IMG/VR virus record: IMGVR_UViG_3300020411_000846
Span: 1 to 39,653 of that record
Source: a virus
DNA length: 39,653 bases
Direction: 5' to 3' (one strand)
The translations under genes were made by a program, and so were the position numbers. Positions 6,114 through 13,520 of the stretch are shown piece by piece; within the stretch, counting starts at the first letter, position 1, and every line of letters begins with the position of its first letter. A model generated the notes under the pieces. The model was not told the DNA's origin and did no database searches. It worked only from the letters and a program-made list of their open reading frames with translations.

Positions 6114-6591
6114 ATCAGAACAGCAAACACTTTGGGAAAAAAGAGAGGCATTTGTTAATGCTGATCGTGAGTATAAACAGCTTTGCGATAAAGTTGCTTC
6201 TATTCATAAAAATATAGATGCTACAAAATCTGCCGGACGCAATGCGTTGCAGAATATAAAAAGATTTCTTTTGTTAGAAGAACTAGCTACCAAACAATCT
6301 TATAAGTTTGAAGATGTTAACTGCGAAACTTCTTCAGAGCTAGAGGAACTAACAATGAACTGCAATGAGTGTTGGTTTTACGAGTTTAACAGCGCATCTG
6401 ATTTTGCACTTGAACAGGCTTTGGAGTATTCACAAGTACCCGCAGAAATGTTCAAAAAAATCAAAAAGTACGAGGGGGACTTAAGGATTGCCACCCAGTA
6501 CAAAGACGATCTTAGAAAACGTCTTATGGAATCATTCGATCTTGCATTAAAAGAATCAAATCAAAATCACAAAAAGGAGGAAACCAAGTGA
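6106..6591 (+). CDS. Hypothetical coiled-coil protein, 161 aa
   Basis: I choose ATG 6106 ('MAESEQQTLWEK...'), which overlaps the previous stop by 8 bases and has GAGG upstream; an ATG at 6091 also exists. The product is charged and largely helical, with a probable coiled coil at each end (about 5-40 and 120-150) and a cysteine pair in the middle. No family recognised. Confidence 0.7.
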   Translation: MAESEQQTLWEKREAFVNADREYKQLCDKVASIHKNIDATKSAGRNALQNIKRFLLLEELATKQSYKFEDVNCETSSELEELTMNCNECWFYEFNSASDFALEQALEYSQVPAEMFKKIKKYEGDLRIATQYKDDLRKRLMESFDLALKESNQNHKKEETK

Positions 6592-6719
6592 GAAATTTAT
6601 TTCTGATGATTGCTATGTCTGGGTTGTTTTATACAACCCTTTCTGGCACTTTATACGACATGACCGTTGCAGATTGCAATGCGGGTGTTATTGCGGCCTG
6701 TGAGGAAATCGCCAGATGA
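6588..6719 (+). CDS. Small exported or membrane protein, 43 aa, GTG start
   Basis: A GTG start at 6588 follows a strong AAGGAGG ribosome-binding site and overlaps the previous stop (GTGA). The product opens with a hydrophobic stretch ('NLFLMIAMSGLFYTTLSG') that could be a signal anchor. It ends with a short two-cysteine segment ('DCNAGVIAACEE'). The ribosome-binding site and the overlaps on both sides make this a convincing small gene. Function unknown. Confidence 0.65.
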   Translation: MRNLFLMIAMSGLFYTTLSGTLYDMTVADCNAGVIAACEEIAR

Positions 6720-6946
6720 AATTTGAAAGAAAGCCAGATATGACCGATAAAGAAGAATTTCTTTTTCAAGGTTTTTATCTTTTGTTTGCTTGTCCAACAA
6801 CAAAACATCAGGACGAAATGGTAAAGATTATTTGTGCTTTGCTAATGCACCCAGATATTTCCAAAGAAAAAGCGCAACAAGCAGTAGATAGAGCCATCGC
6901 CGCCCACATAAATGAAAAAAAATTGGAGGAAACTTTTAATGGCTGA
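6716..6946 (+). CDS. Hypothetical helical protein, 76 aa
   Basis: A small, mostly helical protein ('LFQGFYLLFACPTTKHQDEM', 'EKAQQAVDRAIAAHI'). It overlaps the neighbouring genes at both ends by a few bases. No recognised family. Confidence 0.65.
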   Translation: MKFERKPDMTDKEEFLFQGFYLLFACPTTKHQDEMVKIICALLMHPDISKEKAQQAVDRAIAAHINEKKLEETFNG

Positions 6947-7205
6947 TAAAACAATGGATATTAAAGTAGGCGATCTTATCGGCAGAACTTGTATTAGAGA
7001 TTGTGACCAAGAACACTTTGTCTTTTGCGGAATGATGCCACTAAAAGGGGAAAAAATACCTCGGATAATTCTTATGAGAAAGCTACCGGGGGAACTATCT
7101 CCGGCAATTTTTGTCGATTGGAACAGCTTTGGGGAAAATTATATTATTTCCACCGAGATACCAAAGGTAAAAGTTGCCTACAAAACAGCGAGAAGAAATG
7201 TATAA
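6939..7205 (+). CDS. Hypothetical beta-rich protein, 88 aa
   Basis: The start at ATG 6939 is chosen because GGAGG lies 9 bases upstream; the longer frame from 6912 would read through that site. The product ('MADKTMDIKVGDLIG...') looks beta-rich, with 'EHFVFCGMMPLKG' and 'PAIFVDWNSFG'. Function unknown. Confidence 0.6.
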   Translation: MADKTMDIKVGDLIGRTCIRDCDQEHFVFCGMMPLKGEKIPRIILMRKLPGELSPAIFVDWNSFGENYIISTEIPKVKVAYKTARRNV

Positions 7206-7290
7206 CTCATTTTGTCTTTCGCTACTGGTCATTGCATCTTATTTAAATTTGTACTTGACCATAAAAAAAACCCGCAGAGGCCACCCCTGA
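7198..7290 (+). CDS. Possible 30-aa membrane peptide
   Basis: An ATG overlapping the previous stop opens a 30-codon frame that is mainly one hydrophobic helix ('FCLSLLVIASYLNLYL') followed by a basic tail ('KKTRRGHP'). This is the topology of a small single-pass membrane peptide. It could be chance, as the region 7206-7343 otherwise looks like a leader. Confidence 0.35.
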   Translation: MYNSFCLSLLVIASYLNLYLTIKKTRRGHP

Positions 7291-7301
7291 CCTTTGCGAG
7301 T
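7270..7301. other. Leader hairpin before the recombination module
   Basis: ACCCGCAGAGG (7270-7280) pairs with CCTTTGCGAGT (7291-7301) with one mismatch and one wobble around a 10-base loop. Read on the minus strand it is followed by eight Ts, so it could terminate antisense transcription. On the plus strand it lies in the leader of the 67-aa gene and could affect translation or RNA decay. Confidence 0.35.
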
Positions 7302-7343
7302 TCTAACTCCAAGCCGCACCACAACGGCACTTCTATTCTAACC

Positions 7344-7547
7344 ATGAATACTAACGAACAGTTAAAAACATTAGAAACAGCCATATTGCATGGCGGTGGT
7401 TTCTATAGCAAACTGGCTCACGCCGCACTTTCAGCTGACCCAGACAATCGTGCTTTGATTTTCAAAACTTGGCCACAGCTAGAAACTGTCTATGGCCCTT
7501 TAGGACCTTTTCAACACAGTACTCCAGATTTGAGGTTAATTAAATGA
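7344..7547 (+). CDS. Small conserved-looking phage protein, 67 aa
   Basis: The start at ATG 7344 avoids the hairpin leader included in the longer frame from 7212. The sequence 'ILHGGGFYSKLAHAALSADP' (about 13-32) followed by 'WPQLETVYGPLGPF' resembles short proteins common in phage early regions, for which no function is known to me. It overlaps the exonuclease gene (ATGA). Confidence 0.65.
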   Translation: MNTNEQLKTLETAILHGGGFYSKLAHAALSADPDNRALIFKTWPQLETVYGPLGPFQHSTPDLRLIK

Positions 7548-8356
7548 TTATCCATGAGGTTAAACCAGTTTCAGTTGATTTTGCTAGTTATCAGGCAGAC
7601 CCCGCTTATAGCGCAACTGACTTGAAAAAATTGCTATCACAATGTCCAAAGGCTTTATGGCATAGCAAACACAATGAACTTGCACCGCCAAAGCTACCAA
7701 CACAAGCAATGAAACTGGGTAGCATGATTCACAAAAAAGTACTAGAGCCAGACGACTTTGACAAAGAGTACGTTGTACTTGAGGAAAAGCGCACCAAAGA
7801 AGGCAAAAAACTTGCCCTCGAATATGAGCAAAAAGGCTTGACTACTTACACCCCGGCGGACGCAAAACTTATTGACGATATGACTTTGGCAATTTGTCAG
7901 CATCCCGAAGCTCACGCACTTTTAGATAAAGGTCAATCTGAACAATCTTTCTGGTGGACGCATAGTTCAACAGGTCTTGATTGTAAATGTCGTTGCGACA
8001 AAATTCACAACGATACAATAGTTGATCTTAAAACTTGTGGCGAGGGTGGCGCTTCGCCAAAGGCTTTTACATCTTCAATTTTGAAGTTTATGTATCATGT
8101 CCAAGCCGCACATTATCTACAAGGTACTGGGGCTGACCGCTTCATCTTTGTAGCTATAGAAAAAGTATTTCCCTACAACATAGGAATATACGAATTAGAC
8201 AACGATTTTATTGATTTAGGTTATGAACTCCAAGAACAGGCGCTTCTTAAAATATCTGAAGCAACTAAAACTGGATTCTGGCGAGGCTACACCGATGAGT
8301 TCGCTAGCGGAATCCAAACCCTTTACCCACCACAATGGCTCCTCAACGATGACTAA
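7544..8356 (+). CDS. PD-(D/E)XK exonuclease, RecE/exonuclease VIII-like, 270 aa
   Basis: This family degrades duplex ends 5' to 3' to leave single strands for annealing. Visible elements are 'YSATDLKKLLSQCPKALW' (about 22-39), 'GSMIHKKVLEPDDF' with His63, and the nuclease core 'GLDCKCRCDKI' (Asp152) then 'IVDLKT' (Asp161, Lys163), followed by 'YHVQAAHY' (184-191). These form the D...DxK...Q motif. It matches the C-terminal nuclease part of RecE and the DUF3799-type enzymes. The partner annealing protein lies one gene downstream, so the pair forms a recombination system. Confidence 0.85.
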   Translation: MIIHEVKPVSVDFASYQADPAYSATDLKKLLSQCPKALWHSKHNELAPPKLPTQAMKLGSMIHKKVLEPDDFDKEYVVLEEKRTKEGKKLALEYEQKGLTTYTPADAKLIDDMTLAICQHPEAHALLDKGQSEQSFWWTHSSTGLDCKCRCDKIHNDTIVDLKTCGEGGASPKAFTSSILKFMYHVQAAHYLQGTGADRFIFVAIEKVFPYNIGIYELDNDFIDLGYELQEQALLKISEATKTGFWRGYTDEFASGIQTLYPPQWLLNDD

Positions 8357-9215
8357 ACCAGACTTCAAGGTTATGCAAATGACCCCAGAAAAAGCCAAAC
8401 AAATATTAGTGGCGAAAAATAGGAACAATCGTGGTATTAAAGCATCAAATCTAAAACGGTTGACCACAGCTATTGAAAACGGCGAGTGGAGAATAACAAA
8501 CCAAGGTATAGCATTTGATGACCAAGGCAACCTTATAGACGGTCAGCATAGACTAGCCGCTATTTTACAGACAGGAAAAACAGTCCCTATTCTTGTTGGA
8601 ACCAATTTAGACCCTAGAATATTTGACTGTGTAGATACCGGGACTGCTAGAACTGCCGGAGACGGTATTGATATTGCCGGAAGTAACCACGGAAAAACTA
8701 TTGCGGCGGCAATCAAGATTTATTATTTGTACAATAACTGGCCAAAACGTGCATGGTCTAGCACCGTTGCCCCAACATCAGCCCAGATATTGAAAATATA
8801 CGAATCAAAAAAAGACACAATAGAGGCGGTTTACTCCGTTATTGCCAAAAAACATAAGAACTACAAATGTTTTCCTAAAAGTATTGGTTTGTGTTTTACA
8901 TTGATTTGTTTAGATGCCGGTTGGTCAGACATACAAATGTATGAGTTTTGGGACGCGGTAACGCTAGGTGCAAATTTACAGGCAGACAGCGCAGTACTTT
9001 CTTTCAGAAACCAGTTAAGCAATGTTGAATATCGCAAGCGCGGTTGGTTTTCACAAAGATTTATTCTTAATGCTTTTATTGTTTGTTTTAACAAGCATAC
9101 TCAAAACATTCCTACCATCAGGTTTATAGCGCCAAGACCTGATACAAATATGTACAAGGTAGAAAAACCCGCGCAAAAAGAAACATCAATCTTGGAGGTT
9201 ATTAAAGCATCGTGA
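8349..9215 (+). CDS. ParB-like DGQHR-domain protein, 288 aa
   Basis: The start is ATG 8349, overlapping the exonuclease stop by 8 bases. The N-terminal domain has 'NRGIKASNLKRLTTAIENGE' (about 25-44) and 'DGQHRLAAI' (about 64-72), the signature of a ParB/sulfiredoxin-related fold seen in phage proteins and in DndB/DpdB-type DNA-modification proteins. The helical C-terminal two thirds is unlike any domain I know. Its position between the exonuclease and the annealing protein suggests action on DNA, but the role is unknown. Confidence 0.75.
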   Translation: MTKPDFKVMQMTPEKAKQILVAKNRNNRGIKASNLKRLTTAIENGEWRITNQGIAFDDQGNLIDGQHRLAAILQTGKTVPILVGTNLDPRIFDCVDTGTARTAGDGIDIAGSNHGKTIAAAIKIYYLYNNWPKRAWSSTVAPTSAQILKIYESKKDTIEAVYSVIAKKHKNYKCFPKSIGLCFTLICLDAGWSDIQMYEFWDAVTLGANLQADSAVLSFRNQLSNVEYRKRGWFSQRFILNAFIVCFNKHTQNIPTIRFIAPRPDTNMYKVEKPAQKETSILEVIKAS

Positions 9216-9829
9216 AAAAACCAAACTTAAAAGGCGTCATACAGCCCGAGGACGTCTATAAAAAAGGAAAATACAGTTATGTCTCATGGGCTAGGACTTC
9301 TGAATATCTTAATGAACTCGCGCCGGGGTGGGACTTTCATCTTGAATTACCACCAACTGTTGAGTCAACTGGGGTTGTTTGGGCGGCTCCAAACGGCTCA
9401 GGTTATCTTATGGGATATTTCACAGACCCAGAGGGTAAGAAAGGTGCTGTTTATCCGTATTCAATCATGGATAACAGAAACGAACCAATACCACTTGCAA
9501 AAATATCAGCAAGGGACGTAACAGACTCACACCGCCGCGGTTTTTGTTTTTGTGCGGCCAAAGAATTTAACCTTGGCTCAGAACTTTGGACAGGTAATGA
9601 AATTATCAAGGCTAAAGATTCAGCACCTACAAAACGTGGTGGCGCAGAACCCAAACAGAACATAGCCGTACTTGCGCGTGACGCTATCGTAAAGTCAACA
9701 ACTGACCAACAGTTGAATAATCACTCAGAAACCTTGAGAGAGCGTTTTTCTGAGGGGAAAATAACACAAGATCAATATAATAAACTTATAGACTTAATCA
9801 ACGCTAGGAGGAAAGCTTTAACAGCATGA
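9212..9829 (+). CDS. Single-strand annealing protein, DUF1071 (Sak3)-like, 205 aa
   Basis: Annealing proteins of this Rad52-like group pair complementary single strands made by the exonuclease. The N-terminus has 'YSYVSWARTSEYLNELAPGW' (about 21-40), like the 'SYLSWAWA' block of the family. The core 'YSIMDNRNEPI' followed by 'ISARDVTDSHRRGFCFCAA' and 'FNLGSELWTGNE' matches the conserved 'MD.RN...IN...RC..KA.A...G' pattern. A GTG start at 9212 overlaps the previous stop. The C-terminus is a charged helix. Confidence 0.8.
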   Translation: MKKPNLKGVIQPEDVYKKGKYSYVSWARTSEYLNELAPGWDFHLELPPTVESTGVVWAAPNGSGYLMGYFTDPEGKKGAVYPYSIMDNRNEPIPLAKISARDVTDSHRRGFCFCAAKEFNLGSELWTGNEIIKAKDSAPTKRGGAEPKQNIAVLARDAIVKSTTDQQLNNHSETLRERFSEGKITQDQYNKLIDLINARRKALTA

Positions 9830-10050
9830 ACACCACCGAGACTCAATTTCTAACCACCGAGCAAGTAGCGGAAAGATATGGGCTAAGTCCCGCCACTATT
9901 AAAGATTGGAGGGCAAAAAAATTCGGTCCACCCTACTACACACTTGAAAGATATGCGGTATCGTGGGGTTCCCCTCGCGTACGCTATGACCTTCACAAAC
10001 TTCTCGCATGGGAAGAAGCAAACAACATCACCCCTATTCAAAGTTTTTAA
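9826..10050 (+). CDS. MerR-type helix-turn-helix protein, 74 aa
   Basis: 'LTTEQVAERYGLSPATIKDW' (about 9-28) is a clear helix-turn-helix of the AlpA/excisionase class, followed by a wing ('GSPRVRYDLHKLLAWEE'). Such proteins are excisionases or small regulators. No integrase is present, so a regulator is more likely. The ATG overlaps the annealing-protein stop. Confidence 0.75.
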   Translation: MNTTETQFLTTEQVAERYGLSPATIKDWRAKKFGPPYYTLERYAVSWGSPRVRYDLHKLLAWEEANNITPIQSF

Positions 10051-10055
10051 AAATT

Positions 10056-10385
10056 ATGTCTAACTCCGCTTTCTGCTTTCGTTTCCGCATAGTCGGTAAC
10101 AACAGCGCCAATCCAAACGCGCCAGAAAAAAACCTTATTATTGATTGTCCAGTAGAAGAGGCAAAAAAGTGTGCTATGTGGCTTATGCAACAAGTTGATA
10201 AGGTAGATGAAAAAGATTCAACAATCAGAATATATTCCGATAAAAAAAATTATGACGAGGTTCCCGGATTTTCTATCTGGGGCGGTATGTGGGGCAACTC
10301 TGGTAGGATTCAACCTCTAGATGAAGAAAATGCCCCCAAAAAACAATCTCGGTATACTGAGGATAAATCTGAAATACCTTTCTAA
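10056..10385 (+). CDS. Putative single-strand DNA-binding protein, 109 aa
   Basis: The start is ATG 10056, just after the HTH gene. The body is beta-rich with aromatic residues ('AFCFRFRIVGNN', 'GFSIWGGMWGN'). The protein ends in an acidic, disordered tail closing with 'EDKSEIPF'. That ending matches the 'DDIPF'-type tip by which bacterial SSB proteins recruit partner enzymes. Together with its place after the annealing protein it suggests a divergent phage SSB. I cannot confirm an OB fold by eye. Confidence 0.55.
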   Translation: MSNSAFCFRFRIVGNNSANPNAPEKNLIIDCPVEEAKKCAMWLMQQVDKVDEKDSTIRIYSDKKNYDEVPGFSIWGGMWGNSGRIQPLDEENAPKKQSRYTEDKSEIPF

Positions 10386-10546
10386 TGATAGAGCCAAGTT
10401 TTCCAAACAATCCTTATGAGGGTCAAATATTTTATGACCCTGATATTGGCAAAACTTTTGAATATCAACGTAGAGACATTTTAGACCGTATGATTAATCG
10501 GCATAAAAGTGACTCTTTTTGGTGTGACATTACGGACGATTATTAG
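10385..10546 (+). CDS. Small protein, 53 aa, last gene of early operon
   Basis: The ATG overlaps the previous stop (TAATG). The product includes 'NNPYEGQIFYDPDIGKTFEY' (about 8-27). This resembles the repeat seen in phage structural and fibre proteins that describe a short beta hairpin, although it sits in an early operon. The stop overlaps the stop of the convergent 95-aa gene. Function unknown. Confidence 0.6.
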   Translation: MIEPSFPNNPYEGQIFYDPDIGKTFEYQRRDILDRMINRHKSDSFWCDITDDY

Positions 10547-10830
10547 TCTTTTCCAAACAAAATATATTTAAGGCGCTTCATTAGGGGCGCTTTTTTTTTT
10601 ATGTTTCTGCGGCGATCATAATGTATCAACATTTCTTGTTGACAGCACATTATTTCCAAGGCACTTGCGATAAAGTCGGATTGTTTTGCATTTGTACGCA
10701 AAAGTTCCTCGGTCATTTTTTTTAATTCATCAATATTTTTTGATGAATGTACGTCTTTAACAAGGCTTTCAATGTAGAACTGACGTTCAAGACTTGGGCT
10801 TGATGTTAAGACGTTGATTAGACTTTTCAT
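10543..10830 (-). CDS. Hypothetical helical protein, 95 aa
   Basis: A mostly helical protein ('NIDELKKMTEELLRTNAKQS', 'ALEIMCCQQEMLIHYDRRR') ending in a basic segment ('KKKAPLMKRLKYILFGKD'). It overlaps the small gene upstream by 4 bases and is convergent with the early operon. It may be a membrane-associated accessory protein, but no family is recognised. Confidence 0.65.
   Translation of the reverse strand: MKSLINVLTSSPSLERQFYIESLVKDVHSSKNIDELKKMTEELLRTNAKQSDFIASALEIMCCQQEMLIHYDRRRNIKKKAPLMKRLKYILFGKD
10569..10600 (+). terminator. Intrinsic terminator of the rightward early operon
   Basis: The stem AAG-(G bulge)-CGC pairs with GCG-CTT around an 11-base loop and runs into ten consecutive Ts (10591-10600). 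It lies 23 bases after the last rightward stop, inside the 3' coding end of the convergent gene. Confidence 0.6.
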
Positions 10831-10991
10831 TGTTCTTTAGGCCATAAGTTAACCTCGATATATTCGACAATTTTGTCATCTATGGTATTGTCCGTAGATT
10901 TTACTAAAGCTTTTAAAAGATCAAGAATTAATTTTTTAACTGCATTAGTTTTGCAGAAAGTTAATAGAATTGGCTTTAAAATACGAATCAT
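10827..10991 (-). CDS. Small phage protein, 54 aa, near lysis-type genes
   Basis: I choose ATG 10991 ('MIRILKPILLTFCKTN...'); the longer frame would need a TTG. The sequence, with a hydrophobic helix and the ending 'TDNTIDDKIVEYIEVNLW', resembles small proteins that I recall beside lysis and membrane genes in marine cyanophages. Role unknown. Confidence 0.65.
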   Translation of the reverse strand: MIRILKPILLTFCKTNAVKKLILDLLKALVKSTDNTIDDKIVEYIEVNLWPKEQ

Positions 10992-11058
10992 GGTAATTAT
11001 GGCAGTACTTCCCAAACATATCGCTTTTTGCTAGATTTAGCCCATACCTCGCAAAACA

Positions 11059-11328
11059 ATGGAAGAACAAGAAGAAAAACAAGGGTTAGGATTTATTGGC
11101 AATGCAGTACAGCTTGTCATACTCGGGTGGGCGTTATCAGTTATTTCATATTCATATTTTGGTAATTCTACAAGACAAATAGATACCACCTTTGCCGCCG
11201 GGCTGTTAAGTGCTGTGATGTCCAACTATGGTCTAAATGTCAAAAAGGCTACTGACAAAAAGAAACTCAATGGTAATGTTAAGATAGTTGACAATTCTGA
11301 CTCCAAAGTAGGGGTGTCAAAAAAATGA
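11059..11328 (+). CDS. Small membrane protein, holin candidate, 89 aa
   Basis: After a charged N-terminus ('MEEQEEKQG') there is one clear hydrophobic helix (about 12-32, 'IGNAVQLVILGWALSVISYS'). A second, weaker one follows ('FAAGLLSAVMSNYG', about 45-58), then a basic tail. Size and topology suit a class II holin or a small membrane accessory. It overlaps the next gene by 4 bases. With no endolysin recognised nearby, the holin call stays tentative. Confidence 0.55.
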   Translation: MEEQEEKQGLGFIGNAVQLVILGWALSVISYSYFGNSTRQIDTTFAAGLLSAVMSNYGLNVKKATDKKKLNGNVKIVDNSDSKVGVSKK

Positions 11329-11810
11329 AAAAAACTCTAGCAATCTTTTTATTATTTTTACCTTCAGCGGCCTTTGCTGATATGACCTCAACAATTACCA
11401 GTTCGGTAAAAGTAGAGGTTATGAGTGCGGCAACAGCGGCTGACCGTGTAGGAAATAGTTATTCTGTCTCTGGTACAGGTGTTAATACAACTGACGGCAC
11501 CACCGCGGGTACTCTTGGCGGCCTTGGTTCTACAACCAACGGCGTTAATGCTTATACAAATATTACGGCAAGTCAGCTAACTAACGGCGAAAGTTTTCAA
11601 TACACAGTTTCATATTTAGAAGGGGACGCAGTACCCACCTCTGCGCCAACCACAGGGGCGGTTTCCAACTTTTCTGACCTTACATCTACAGCGGCCGGTG
11701 CAATAGGCTCAGGAGGTGCAACAATAGACAATCACGTTATTACGATAAGTGGTGGCGATCCCGGTTCTACAATTACTGGTCAATATGTAACTACTTTAAG
11801 TGTCGATTAA
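11325..11810 (+). CDS. Secreted cyanophage-type protein, 161 aa
   Basis: A classical signal peptide ('MKKTLAIFLLFLPSAAFA', cleavage after Ala18) precedes a Thr/Ser/Gly-rich beta domain beginning 'DMTSTITSSVKVEVM'. I recall similar secreted proteins in marine cyanophages and picocyanobacteria; function is unknown. It begins 4 bases inside the previous gene and is followed by a second secreted protein. Confidence 0.7.
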   Translation: MKKTLAIFLLFLPSAAFADMTSTITSSVKVEVMSAATAADRVGNSYSVSGTGVNTTDGTTAGTLGGLGSTTNGVNAYTNITASQLTNGESFQYTVSYLEGDAVPTSAPTTGAVSNFSDLTSTAAGAIGSGGATIDNHVITISGGDPGSTITGQYVTTLSVD

Positions 11811-11816
11811 TGACAA

Positions 11817-12248
11817 ATGAAAAAGTTTTGGTTATTAATATTTTTTTATGTTTTACCCGCGTATAGTCAGCCAGTTGTCCCTAACTTCGTTACCGGGACT
11901 ATGTCAAGCACCACGAATACAACTACAAGCATCACAGAAACTATTACATCGAAGGATTATAAAACTGGTTACGAATACACTGTCTCGGGTACAGGAATCA
12001 CAAATTCTGGCGGGGATATGTCGCCAAATGCTACAACGGTTAACGGTTCTTCGGGCGGGGTAACTTATACATGGACAGGCGCAGATTTAACAACCAAGCC
12101 GAACTGGACTCTAACCGATACGACTTCTGGGGCGGCCTTTCAGTTTTCAGAAAGTTACCATGGACCCGGTCTACAAAACGTTACCACAATTACCAGACAG
12201 ATAGAATCAGAAAGCGTTGTTACAAGTACCTCTGTGTTCTCGCAATAA
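11817..12248 (+). CDS. Secreted cyanophage-type protein, 143 aa
   Basis: It has a signal peptide ('MKKFWLLIFFYVLPAYS', about 1-17) and a mature part starting 'QPVVPNFVTGTMSS', rich in Thr, with an ending 'ESVVTSTSVFSQ'. This pattern matches a protein family that I associate with marine cyanophages. It would be exported to the host periplasm or envelope. Its role during infection is unknown. Confidence 0.7.
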   Translation: MKKFWLLIFFYVLPAYSQPVVPNFVTGTMSSTTNTTTSITETITSKDYKTGYEYTVSGTGITNSGGDMSPNATTVNGSSGGVTYTWTGADLTTKPNWTLTDTTSGAAFQFSESYHGPGLQNVTTITRQIESESVVTSTSVFSQ

Positions 12249-12877
12249 CATTAAATCCTAGTTCTGTTTTGGCAAATGCTGTAAGTCAAAGCAATAATGG
12301 CTCGGTCACGAATCAGGCAATACAAATGAACCAAGGCAACGTAATAACCAACCATTATGGTGGTGGGATTATTTGTCAGGGGCCACAGCTTGCAATCTCT
12401 CCCTTTACTACTTTTGGTGTTAACTACAGAAAACCTTTTAACCATACTTACGACACGCCAGTATATGACCCAACCGATCTAGTAGGTGACTTTGACGATA
12501 ATGGCAATGCTATCGGGGACGGTACGCCAGATAACCCCGGTAAAATTTTGTATTATCAACAAAACTATTCAGGTACAAATAAAGACAGCTATGCACTTAA
12601 TACAGGAATCAGCCTAACTTTTACAATCCCATTAGATAGACAGCTACAGAAAGAATGTAAAAACGCCGCCCAAACTCAGATAGCAATACAAGAACAGATA
12701 TTGAAGAACAAACAACTTGATTGGAATATAGCCCGGATAAAAGAATGTGGAAAATTGAAACAGGAGGGTATCTTAATATCAGCAGACAGCGCATTTTTTA
12801 ATATTTGCAAAGATGTCTATTTAGTGCCAAAGGCTAATCAGGTATTACCACACACCCACGAAATCAAGATTAAGTAG
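12071..12877 (+). CDS. Secreted cyanophage-type protein; true start near 12206
   Basis: The coding signal is convincing from about codon 46 onward. It begins with a signal-peptide-like stretch ('KYLCVLAITLNPSSVLANA'). Next comes 'NQAIQMNQGNVITNHYGGG' and 'ICQGPQLAISPF', which I recall from cyanophage proteins. A helical C-terminal segment contains several cysteines. The ATG at 12071 lies deep inside the preceding gene, and the residues read there look like shadow. No ATG, GTG or TTG lies just before the signal peptide; the codon in the right place is ATC (12206). Initiation at a rare codon or frameshifting from the preceding gene is possible. Confidence 0.65.
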   Translation: MDRRRFNNQAELDSNRYDFWGGLSVFRKLPWTRSTKRYHNYQTDRIRKRCYKYLCVLAITLNPSSVLANAVSQSNNGSVTNQAIQMNQGNVITNHYGGGIICQGPQLAISPFTTFGVNYRKPFNHTYDTPVYDPTDLVGDFDDNGNAIGDGTPDNPGKILYYQQNYSGTNKDSYALNTGISLTFTIPLDRQLQKECKNAAQTQIAIQEQILKNKQLDWNIARIKECGKLKQEGILISADSAFFNICKDVYLVPKANQVLPHTHEIKIK

Positions 12878-13520
12878 ACTTGTCTTTTTTCTTGGTTAAC
12901 TTTTTAAACAAATTTTTAACCAACGGTTTCACGAGGTTAAGTAGTAATGGACTACTGGCGGCAACCAAGCCAATAACAGCAGTAGATACAATAACAGAAA
13001 TTTCCGGAATGAATTGATCTTTGAATGGGACGTTTTCATAAAGGGTAATGCACTCAATCCCATCATCGCCTCTTTTATGGCCAATAACCCTTTCTAGCCT
13101 AGATTCGTTGCGAAAATCTTTAATTCTTTGATCTTTAGGGCCGGGACAATCTGGTATAACAATTTTTTCTTTTTCTTTTTTTGGTATCTTTGGCTGTTTT
13201 TGCTCCGGTGGTTTTGGCGTATCTGTATTAATTTTTTCTTCTTTTTTTTCTTCTACAATGGTCAGTTCTCGAGGGTTATAATCAATCGGCGTATAAGACG
13301 GTAACTCCCCAGTAGGACAGCTAAAATAAGCACCGCCGGGGTCATCTTCTATTATCGCTGTATTTTTTACTGAACTATCTCTGTGTGTTTTAACGCACCC
13401 CGGTAGGTTTATGTTTGGCAAAGGTACATTAAGTACTTGATATGGATTCCCCTCTATCGTGGGTATTGTTGGTAACTGGATTGTTTGGATTTGTGGTATT
13501 ACAATCTCAGGAACTTCCAT
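12870..13520 (-). CDS. Cyanophage-type membrane protein, 216 aa
   Basis: The protein has a Pro/Ile-rich N-terminus ('MEVPEIVIPQIQTIQLPTIP'), a Lys/Pro/Glu-rich linker (about 85-125), then 'IECITLYENVPFKDQFIP' and a C-terminal hydrophobic helix (about 175-200) with a basic tail ('KKLTKKKDK'). The order and motifs match a protein that I recall from many marine cyanophages; its function is not established. It is likely anchored in the membrane by its C-terminus. It follows the 72-aa gene directly and is convergent with the secreted-protein operon. Confidence 0.7.
   Translation of the reverse strand: MEVPEIVIPQIQTIQLPTIPTIEGNPYQVLNVPLPNINLPGCVKTHRDSSVKNTAIIEDDPGGAYFSCPTGELPSYTPIDYNPRELTIVEEKKEEKINTDTPKPPEQKQPKIPKKEKEKIVIPDCPGPKDQRIKDFRNESRLERVIGHKRGDDGIECITLYENVPFKDQFIPEISVIVSTAVIGLVAASSPLLLNLVKPLVKNLFKKLTKKKDKST

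Noticed and set aside
9826-10050. Excisionase implying a temperate phage
   Set aside because: The HTH resembles excisionases, but no integrase, attachment-site pair or lysogeny repressor is visible, so a regulator is the safer call.
10569-10600. Direct repeat GGCGCTT before the T-run read as a repeat element
   Set aside because: The two copies are better explained as parts of the bulged terminator stem than as a separate repeat.
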